Source of the DNA: Alphaproteobacteria bacterium
Lineage (GTDB): Bacteria; Pseudomonadota; Alphaproteobacteria; Rickettsiales; SXRF01
Length of the DNA stretch: 64,000 nucleotides
Direction: 5' to 3'
Assembly: GCA_025360605.1 (NCBI GenBank)
Contig: JANYBV010000022.1
Span: 62,001 to 126,000 of the forward strand
Each line of letters begins with the position of its first letter. Position 1 is the stretch's first letter. Positions 53,538-60,176 of this stretch are shown in pieces. A program made the translations under genes and the position numbers. The notes below the pieces were generated by a model, which was not told the origin of the DNA, searched no databases, and saw only the letters and a program-made list of their open reading frames with translations.

Positions 53538-54824
53538 ATGAGTATATATAAATTCCCCTCACAATCTCCGGTTCAGGAGGTGCTTTTCCATCATGCGAAT
53601 GATCGCCCACCCATTGCACTTTTAACGGCGGCGGAAGGTGCGACGGCAGACCAGCTTTCGGTGATTCGCAGGGCGATGGGTTCGGGGGGCTGGAATTGCG
53701 TGCCCGTCACAGTGGGCGGCAAAGACCAGTTGCAGGTGAGTGGTTTTCAAAAAGAACAACAGCTTCTTAGCTTCATGCGGAATTATCATTTCTGTGAAGG
53801 CGAACCGGAATTCGTAGCCGAGGCGGGCGATCACGCCAAGCGCAGTGTCAGTGAATGGTTGCAGGACAAAAGTCTTGAGCTGTCGGGGTGGAGCTACATT
53901 GTTGGCGACGTGTCGTTACTGGCGTCAGGCATCATGAGCGGCAGGAGCAAGGAGATTGCCTCCGGTTTGTTTTATACGGCAGGCGGAGCCATCTTAGCCC
54001 GCTATGGCAACGTAAAGACAGAGCATCACCTTAAAGAGGTGGCGGAAATTACGGGTGAATATCTTCAAAAACAGGCGATGGAATTGCCGGAAGATTGCGG
54101 CCTGTTCTCCATTATGAAAGAAAAAAAAGATGGGGTTTTGCCGACGATAGACCGGTTTCTAACGCGCTACCCGTCACAGGCGACGATCGGCATTTATTCG
54201 CTCGGTTCCATATCCATGTTGCAGTCCGGCCTGAAGCACGGAAAGTTTCTGGATGTGGGCTATGGCGGGGTGGCGACAGCGGCGAATGCTGCAGCTATTT
54301 TGCTGCCTGAAAAATGCAAGCGTGACCAGCACGAAGTACCGGCATCCGGCAGCCCCGTCAATCAATGGTGGAACTGGATGCAGGAAAAACCGCTGCGAAT
54401 GGTGGGGGCTGCTTACATGGTGGGGGCGGGGTTGCTCGGTATGAGTGCGTACCGCGAGTATAAGGACAATCCCAAACAAAGAAGTTATATTTTTAAATTC
54501 GTGACTGCCGCAAGTTACCTGATCGGTGACGCATTGATTGCAATTTCCAGCAAAGAGCATACAAATGCAGACGGTACATTTGATAAAGATGAGCAACGGC
54601 GCATTGAAGCACTGGTAGCGGAAGCGATTTCTCGTCAGCCTAAGGAATTGCAGATGCCGCTTTTGCATAATGTTGCGGGATTTCTTGCTGACCAGAAGGA
54701 AATGAGCGGTACATCGATGAGCATTGCTAAATCATTGGAAGAACAGCTCATGCGTATGAGCAATAATCCTTGGGCGATGAGGGCGGATTCAGGCTCAGGG
54801 GCAGCGGCCTTTTTGAACCGGTGA
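53538..54824 (+). CDS. Hypothetical membrane protein (428 aa)
   Basis: I do not recognise a family. Two regions with paired hydrophobic segments are visible: about residues 115-155 (WSYIVGDVSLLASGIMSG, SGLFYTAGGAILARYG) and about 215-255 with 290-345 (IGIYSLGSISMLQSG, VATAANAAAILLP, MVGAAYMVGAGLLGMSA, ASYLIGDALIAISS). Recurring phrases of the form YxVGDxxL and YLIGDALI suggest an internal duplication of a membrane module. The ends are soluble. The next gene, a CopC-like protein, starts 5 bases after the stop, so the two are likely co-transcribed. Confidence 0.7.
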   Translation: MSIYKFPSQSPVQEVLFHHANDRPPIALLTAAEGATADQLSVIRRAMGSGGWNCVPVTVGGKDQLQVSGFQKEQQLLSFMRNYHFCEGEPEFVAEAGDHAKRSVSEWLQDKSLELSGWSYIVGDVSLLASGIMSGRSKEIASGLFYTAGGAILARYGNVKTEHHLKEVAEITGEYLQKQAMELPEDCGLFSIMKEKKDGVLPTIDRFLTRYPSQATIGIYSLGSISMLQSGLKHGKFLDVGYGGVATAANAAAILLPEKCKRDQHEVPASGSPVNQWWNWMQEKPLRMVGAAYMVGAGLLGMSAYREYKDNPKQRSYIFKFVTAASYLIGDALIAISSKEHTNADGTFDKDEQRRIEALVAEAISRQPKELQMPLLHNVAGFLADQKEMSGTSMSIAKSLEEQLMRMSNNPWAMRADSGSGAAAFLNR

Positions 54825-54829
54825 CCGTA

Positions 54830-55246
54830 ATGCGCACAAGAACGCTCCTATTCTTAGCTTTTTGTTGTGTATTGCCGTGTGCGTCCGCACATGCGCTCAA
54901 AACCATGATTATATTGGATGAAAGCAATAATAGGAATAATACTAACGTAAACGGGCCGTTGCAGCTTGTTTCGTCCAATCCGTATGACCGCCAGATCCTC
55001 GATGTGGCGCCGACCAAGATCACCTTTACTTTTAGCCAGCCGATAAAACCCGATAAAAGCTCATTAAAATTGTACAATGCTACCGGCAGTGAAATTGACG
55101 TGGGCAATCTTGAGTCTCAGGGCTTGAATATGTCGGTATCTGTTGCCGATCTAACCTATGGTAGGTACACCATAAAATGGCGTGCGCGGTGTCTGTGTGA
55201 CGACGATACCCAGCTCAGTGACAGCTTCCATTTCACGATAAAATAA
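54830..55246 (+). CDS. CopC-domain-like periplasmic protein with altered metal site
   Basis: This 138-residue secreted protein has a signal peptide ending CASA, after which the mature chain would begin with His, as in CopC copper-binding proteins. The domain pattern P-x-D-x3-L-x2-A-P-x2-I-x-F-x-F (SNPYDRQILDVAPTKITFTF) and YGRYTIKWRAR match the CopC beta-barrel. The canonical DGH metal triad near the end is replaced by C-L-C-D-D-D-T, so a copper(II) site of the usual type is not intact. The ATG at 54830 is five bases after the preceding stop. Function as a copper chaperone is doubtful. Confidence 0.7.
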   Translation: MRTRTLLFLAFCCVLPCASAHALKTMIILDESNNRNNTNVNGPLQLVSSNPYDRQILDVAPTKITFTFSQPIKPDKSSLKLYNATGSEIDVGNLESQGLNMSVSVADLTYGRYTIKWRARCLCDDDTQLSDSFHFTIK

Positions 55247-55336
55247 TTCCGCTGCCGATTCTTATATTTTGTACTGGTTTTTTTGCCGGTGGCGTACTAT
55301 TTTTAGCATCCATTGCATATAAGTTAAAAAATAATA

Positions 55337-55352
55337 ATGTTTTTAAAAACAT
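55337..55352. repeat. Perfect palindrome before the SPOR gene
   Basis: The 16-base sequence ATGTTTTTAAAAACAT is a perfect palindrome 23 bases before the GTG start of the SPOR protein. It could be a regulator binding site. In A/T-rich sequence such palindromes also occur by chance. Confidence 0.3.
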
Positions 55353-55375
55353 ACTTGCTGCGGGTGAGGGCTTAG

Positions 55376-56650
55376 GTGAAAAATACAACGGTAAAACTCC
55401 TTGGGGTTGGATTATTCTGCATGGCTGTGCAGGTTGCTCCTTGTTACGCAGATGCCGATTTTTACGTGGAATTAGGCAAGGACACGACCAAAGAGGAAGC
55501 TATATCCGAATGGAAGTCGCTGGTTTCAAAGCATAAATCGCTCTTAAGCAAATTACAGTATTATCCTAAGTCCGTGATGCAGGGAGGGGTGGCGGTCAGC
55601 ACCCGAATTCAGGCGGGCCCGATTAATAACAAGGCCAAAGCCCAGAAAATCTGCTCCAAACTATTTACCGATAATATTCCGTGCTTCGTGATTGAAGGCA
55701 TCGATAATGCTCCGCCGACGCAGGTAATGAATCTTTCTGATCATCCGGATAAACCGGCAGGCCTCCCGTGGCTGACCGCATCATCAGACGACATCCAGCC
55801 GCCAACGCCGGTAAAAGAAGCATCTGCTTTGCCGTGGCTGAACCAAACGCCGCCTGCTAACAGGCAGGGACAGGTTCAGGTGGCGGAAGCTATCCGCGTG
55901 CCGCTGACCGATAATTTTAATCCCGAGGGCAATGGCAAGGTGACCGTTAAGGCGTTGCCGGATATTAAACCGACATTTCGTAAACAGCTTTCCGAGGAAA
56001 AACCTGCTGCAGGCGCTGCCAGCGGTGCAGGGTGGCTGACGGTGGACACGTTTCCTAATGAAGACGTAGCCACCTCGTTCTGGGAAGAAGTGCATTCCTC
56101 TCTGCCCAAAAAGACCAGCAGTCTGCATGTGAGAGTATTGAAGCCGCTGATGGTGGAAAAACAGGCGAAAGCCTCGCTCAGCATCGGGCCATTTGCCAGC
56201 AACAACGAGGCGCTGGCGTTTTGTGACACGATTCAGGCCAAGGACAGAGGGCTGAACTGTAGTTATCAGGGCAATGCCGGAGATACGCAACTGGCGCAGC
56301 TGGTCGGTTCTTCCGGTAATCGCCGCTCCGGTGAAGTACGCAAACAATTTGCCCAGAATGCATTCTCAAATATTGCTCCTGCTGCAGGGCCAAGCAAGCA
56401 ATATTGGGTTCAGGTGCTTTCGGCTTCTAACCAGATGGATGCGCTGCACCAGTGGGACTCCATGAAGACCAGCAATGCCGACCTGCTCAAGGGAATGCGC
56501 AGCAGCGTGTCACCTTCTGCCACCGATAAAAACGAGTTTGTCGTGCGTGTTGGCCCGATCGTGAATAACGATGATGCCGTCAAGTTCTGTACCAAGCTGC
56601 AAGGCAGAGGAATTGCTTGCAGGGTGCTGCTCTATTCCATCGGGTCGTAA
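55376..56650 (+). CDS. Secreted protein with three SPOR-like domains (424 aa)
   Basis: A signal peptide (about residues 1-25, ending PCYADA) is followed by three SPOR-like units: about 28-108 (FYVELGKDTTKEEAISEW...IQAGPINNKAKAQKICSKL), about 222-303 (WLTVDTFPNEDVATSFWEEV...LSIGPFASNNEALAFCDTI) and about 340-424 (YWVQVLSASNQMDALHQWDS...VRVGPIVNNDDAVKFCTKL). Each ends in the GP-x4-x2-A...C pattern. SPOR domains bind denuded glycan strands of septal peptidoglycan. Long Pro/Ala linkers separate the units. The start is GTG. It is followed by 165 bases and then tRNA-Asn. This looks like a cell-wall or division factor, by inference from the domain. Confidence 0.8.
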   Translation: MKNTTVKLLGVGLFCMAVQVAPCYADADFYVELGKDTTKEEAISEWKSLVSKHKSLLSKLQYYPKSVMQGGVAVSTRIQAGPINNKAKAQKICSKLFTDNIPCFVIEGIDNAPPTQVMNLSDHPDKPAGLPWLTASSDDIQPPTPVKEASALPWLNQTPPANRQGQVQVAEAIRVPLTDNFNPEGNGKVTVKALPDIKPTFRKQLSEEKPAAGAASGAGWLTVDTFPNEDVATSFWEEVHSSLPKKTSSLHVRVLKPLMVEKQAKASLSIGPFASNNEALAFCDTIQAKDRGLNCSYQGNAGDTQLAQLVGSSGNRRSGEVRKQFAQNAFSNIAPAAGPSKQYWVQVLSASNQMDALHQWDSMKTSNADLLKGMRSSVSPSATDKNEFVVRVGPIVNNDDAVKFCTKLQGRGIACRVLLYSIGS

Positions 56651-56815
56651 TCGCCTTATCTAGCTGTTTTAATTGATAAATATCTGCTATTGGCTATTCT
56701 GTGGCGCAGGTGGTGCGGATATTTCAGGCAAATGTTGAAAAATAATAAATTATCCTCTGGAATTCAAAAAGCGAGTTTGCTATAGCTTTCGCCTCTTAGT
56801 GCGTTTTGTGGATAT

Positions 56816-56890
56816 TCCTCGATAGCTCAGCGGTAGAGCATTCGACTGTTAATCGAATGGTCGCTGGTTCGAATCCAGCTCGGGGAGCCA
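56816..56890 (+). tRNA. tRNA-Asn (anticodon GTT)
   Basis: Acceptor TCCTCGA pairs with TCGGGGA (one T-G pair), the D-arm is GCTCAGCGGTAGAGC, the anticodon stem TTCGA/TCGAA holds the loop CTGTTAA (anticodon GTT), the T-loop is TTCGAAT, and CCA is encoded. It is the 5' boundary of a small A/T-rich island, and its 3' end is repeated about 1.7 kb downstream. Confidence 0.97.
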
Positions 56891-56892
56891 AC
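56879..56892 (+). repeat. Left copy of the att-like repeat (3' end of tRNA-Asn)
   Basis: CTCGGGGAGCCAAC, the last bases of tRNA-Asn plus two, recurs with one mismatch at 58621-58634 as CTTGGGGAGCCAAC. A direct repeat of a tRNA 3' end is the usual footprint of integration by a tyrosine recombinase. Fourteen bases with one change is short, so chance is not excluded. Confidence 0.5.
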
Positions 56893-57151
56893 GCTTGATC
56901 CGTTAGTGTCATCACGGTCCGCAAAATCAAGTCTCGGAGCCGCTGAGGACGCAAATTGCGTCCAAGCAGCCTCTATACTTCGTTGACATCCGGGGTATTT
57001 TAGGGGTACAAACCGAGCAAATGCACCCCAGCTAATATTTCTTGTATCTCATGTCCAAGTCTCTGTCGGACGCAGCAGTTCGGAATGCAAAGCGACACTC
57101 ATTCACCTAAATGACTCTCTAATTTCAGAGCCTTTCGCATGCGGCGGAAGA
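56891..57151. other. Non-coding stretch after tRNA-Asn with an inverted repeat
   Basis: About 260 bases without a defensible gene. It contains the palindrome GGACGCAAATTGCGTCC (56947-56963), which extends with GCTG/CAGC flanks to a larger hairpin. A recombination-site accessory repeat is one possible reading. The place where an integrase gene would be expected, next to the tRNA, is empty here. Confidence 0.45.
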
Positions 57152-58201
57152 TTAGACACATGGTTTGCGGACACTATTAGAAGCAGATTCCGTTGCACTT
57201 TTCCTCACCTGGCTACGAAGCTTGTCTATTGGATGCTCAATGAATCGCCATAATAAATATGCAACCAGATAAATTAGCGGCAAGCAAACCACGAAAAACA
57301 GATTTGATTAAGGACGAAGAGTTGGAAAGACGGTGACCACGACTAGACCAACCCAATAATGGCAGAGAAATACGGGGTAGCTCAGTCTGCCACACATTTT
57401 ATCGATGTTACCAACTTTCGCGCTAGATGGGGTGAAGGCAGACAGCAATATCAAAAGCAAAGCGTTTGCCACAATCGCCACATATAGACCTGCCATCATT
57501 GGGTCATTGTATACGTGCCGCCTTGTAGAGTGAAAGATTAAAAGAGCGGCCACTCCTAGAATCACCTTCCAAGATACCCGTGGAAAATTGATCCTTGCAA
57601 AATGATAAATTAACGAGCCAATGCTAAATGGTAAGGATGCGGCAAGAGGAGAGTTGTACCGCATTTCGTAGGGATAATCTTGGGTGATAGCCAAAATGGT
57701 ATACCCGACACTTATTGCCAACCAGATAACTACAGATGTTTTGTTTCTAACAAGAAATGGCATCAGAAGATAGAATATCCACTCCACGGAAATTGACCAC
57801 GCGACTGGTATAACCTGCATATTAAATACGTGAGTGTTCAAATTTCCATTTAAACCAATATAATCAATGAGCGTTAATGAAATAACAAATCCGGTCGTTG
57901 TGCTTGGTAAATGCATTACATTAAATACTGGATGCCTCACATCTGATAACATTAACAAGGTGACGATGGATACCAACGTAATGAACAAAAAAGGCGGGAA
58001 AATTCGCAGCACCCTGTTGAAATAGAATATTAAGATGCCACCTTGGCGCTTCAGATAAACTTCATTCAACACGAGTGTCATCAAATAACCACTGAGCAAG
58101 TAAAACCCAAACACCGCGTATCCTCCAGCGGCAGCAGGTAATTTCCCCATATGCGTAGCGGATACAAATGTTGCAAGTATAAGACGATAGATTCCAAACA
58201 T
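57152..58201 (-). pseudogene. Acyltransferase-3 (OafA/YrhL-type) gene with in-frame stop near the 3' end
   Basis: The first 297 residues (down to 57308) form a polytopic acyltransferase-3 protein: RLILATFVSATHMG with the catalytic-type His, FYLLSGYLMT, NRVLRIFPPF, VAWSISVEWIFYLLMP, and FLCHYWVGLVV. A TAA at 57308-57310 stops the frame, but the same frame stays open for 51 more codons to a TAA at 57152-57154. That part encodes a further membrane helix ending in LLWRFIEHPIDKLRSQ, the conserved last segment of the family. The gene is therefore whole except for one nonsense codon. Such enzymes O-acetylate surface sugars. It is more A/T-rich than its neighbours and lies in the tRNA-Asn island. Confidence 0.8.
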
Positions 58202-58464
58202 TATTTATACTTTCCGTTCAGTAATTGTCATAACACACCTCGTTCGGTTATGGCGTCAATGCGCTATGCGCATCGAATACCATATCTACGGCTTGACTTA
58301 CAATGCTAGTTCTTTCAACAAGCAGTTCACGCTTTTTTGAAGGCAGATGGTGAGATGATTGGACCCAATAGGTCCGCAGGCACTCATTCATTACTCAGCA
58401 AAAACCACTCTCAGAGCTAGTTTGGTAGATAATTAAGTTAAAATGTTTCAATGTGTTAATAAAT

Positions 58465-58548
<84 letters not shown>

Positions 58549-58620
58549 TTGAGTCGCTATATGTACGATATTCCAGAAACTGGATTTTTGAGACTGCCAC
58601 AAGTGCTAAGTGTAATTCCC

Positions 58621-58634
58621 CTTGGGGAGCCAAC
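58621..58634 (+). repeat. Right copy of the att-like repeat
   Basis: CTTGGGGAGCCAAC matches the 3' end of tRNA-Asn (56879-56892) in 13 of 14 bases, same orientation. Together the two enclose about 1.74 kb holding the broken acyltransferase and the microsatellite. It lies 10 bases beyond the 3' end of the 462-aa gene. Confidence 0.5.
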
Positions 58635-58643
58635 TAGCTAAGG

Positions 58644-60032
58644 CTAAAAGACTGAACGGGAATTATACTTCCCGTTTCTTTCGTGCTTGGGTTGCACTAG
58701 TTTTTCATGAGCATTACTCAGCAATTGCTCGATTTTCGTTTCAGTGTATTTTTCCATCGCTTCATTATCCCCTAGCAGCGCAGGTTTAATATGATGGTTG
58801 GGATCGGAGTAATTATAGTACTCAAATGCACCCCATAGTTTGTGTTTTTCTGAATTGGGCATTTGATCATCCAGCCTTAAGAATAGATGCCCGAGCGTCT
58901 GGGTGTAGATAGCTTTTTTATCAGCATGCTCTTTAGGGCTGCTTCCTTCACCCAATTCATGTTCCGGAACGTGGTATTCGCCGTATTTTTTTTCCAGATC
59001 GTTCCATGGCGAGCGCATATCACCGATGAAAGGAAATTGATCTACAATTTTCAGCGCATCGGCCAGTCGTGCTTTTTCTCTGTTGATACTAATCCGAGAA
59101 AGATGTGCCAGATCTGTAGTCGTTATTTTTTTATGTACTTCTTCTAATCGTTCGAGTTCTCGAACTGAAAATTGTATTTCACCAAGAAGACGGATTTCAG
59201 CATCAATTAAAGAATATTCTGATGGTTCTTTGCTCACATTGGTGTTTGGATCTACAGAGAGAATGTCACGCTTGCCCTTGAGCATGTCCATCAAATGTCG
59301 TCTTGATGTTTGGTACCATTGTGCTTTCTGCGATTCTGCCCATTGCATCTTCGGCATTTCAGATGGCGGTATGAGCGGAAGAATATGCATAGGAAGCCTG
59401 ATATTTTTCTTTTCTTTCGGATCACTTTCCCACTCTTTGGTATCTACAAGCTTAACCGTGCCCATGGCCGATCGTGGCATAACCGCATGATAACCATGCG
59501 GTATAATTTCACTACAAAGAACAGATACATGGGTAATATCCTTATTCTGCATAAAGAGCGGATATTCAAATAACCGAAGATTGGTATCGGGCGGGCTGGA
59601 ATCACATGCCATAGTGATCGTTCCTCTCGCATTGTCAGCAAATTCTTCAGAAATAGTGCGCCAAAATTGATTCCGTTGTGTTTGTGTGCAAGCCCAAGGT
59701 TGCGAAGGTAAAATAATATCTACGTTATGCTTGTCGATCAGTGAATTGATTAGATGATAATTACGTTGATCTTCATAGGTGGTAAGGCCATCGGTTTTTC
59801 GCATGACTAGCCGATATGCTTTGGCCAATTCTTTATTCTGAGACGTCGGTGGCGCACCTCGCTCTACTTCCATCGGACGGCCGCGTGACCAGAAAATCTG
59901 TCGTTCGGGGTTGGCAACCTTAAGGTGCTCACGATATTCATCAAGCAGATCCTTTATATAGCCGTGCCGGATCTCGCTCGCACGGATCTGCGCATCGTCC
60001 TGCCTATGAGGTTGATTAACATTGAATGCCAT
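58644..60032 (-). CDS. Hypothetical protein (462 aa)
   Basis: I do not recognise this protein. It is hydrophilic, with no signal peptide or membrane helix, and is rich in charged residues with two helical regions (about residues 15-45 and 270-330) that may form coiled coils. A mid-protein segment (ARGTITMACDSSPPDTNLRLFEYPLF and SEIIPHGYHAVMP) looks like a mixed alpha/beta core, possibly an enzyme. The last codons lie in an inverted repeat, AACGGGAA/TTCCCGTT, followed on the minus strand by a T-rich stretch that may terminate transcription. It has its own upstream A/T-rich gap of about 140 bases. Confidence 0.65.
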   Translation of the reverse strand: MAFNVNQPHRQDDAQIRASEIRHGYIKDLLDEYREHLKVANPERQIFWSRGRPMEVERGAPPTSQNKELAKAYRLVMRKTDGLTTYEDQRNYHLINSLIDKHNVDIILPSQPWACTQTQRNQFWRTISEEFADNARGTITMACDSSPPDTNLRLFEYPLFMQNKDITHVSVLCSEIIPHGYHAVMPRSAMGTVKLVDTKEWESDPKEKKNIRLPMHILPLIPPSEMPKMQWAESQKAQWYQTSRRHLMDMLKGKRDILSVDPNTNVSKEPSEYSLIDAEIRLLGEIQFSVRELERLEEVHKKITTTDLAHLSRISINREKARLADALKIVDQFPFIGDMRSPWNDLEKKYGEYHVPEHELGEGSSPKEHADKKAIYTQTLGHLFLRLDDQMPNSEKHKLWGAFEYYNYSDPNHHIKPALLGDNEAMEKYTETKIEQLLSNAHEKLVQPKHERNGKYNSRSVF

Positions 60033-60176
60033 ACCTTAAAGTATAGACGTAAGACATTAATAAATTATTGTTAATAAATACGCTTTAAAATAATAATAAT
60101 ATCAACAAAATCAGCGTGTTAATGTATTTTTATTAGTACCCAGTATACGGAGCCATCCTTTCAAGTAGCTTATCTT

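Noticed and set aside
55253-55465. Open frame with a hydrophobic segment (PILIFCTGFFAGGVLFLAS) overlapping the start of the SPOR gene
   Set aside because: It has no ATG, GTG or TTG start and overlaps the well-supported SPOR protein. It may be a decayed small membrane protein, but it is not supportable.
56940-57110. Possible integrase remnant after tRNA-Asn
   Set aside because: Translation in the frames that I checked gives no recombinase motif (no R...HxxR...Y pattern).
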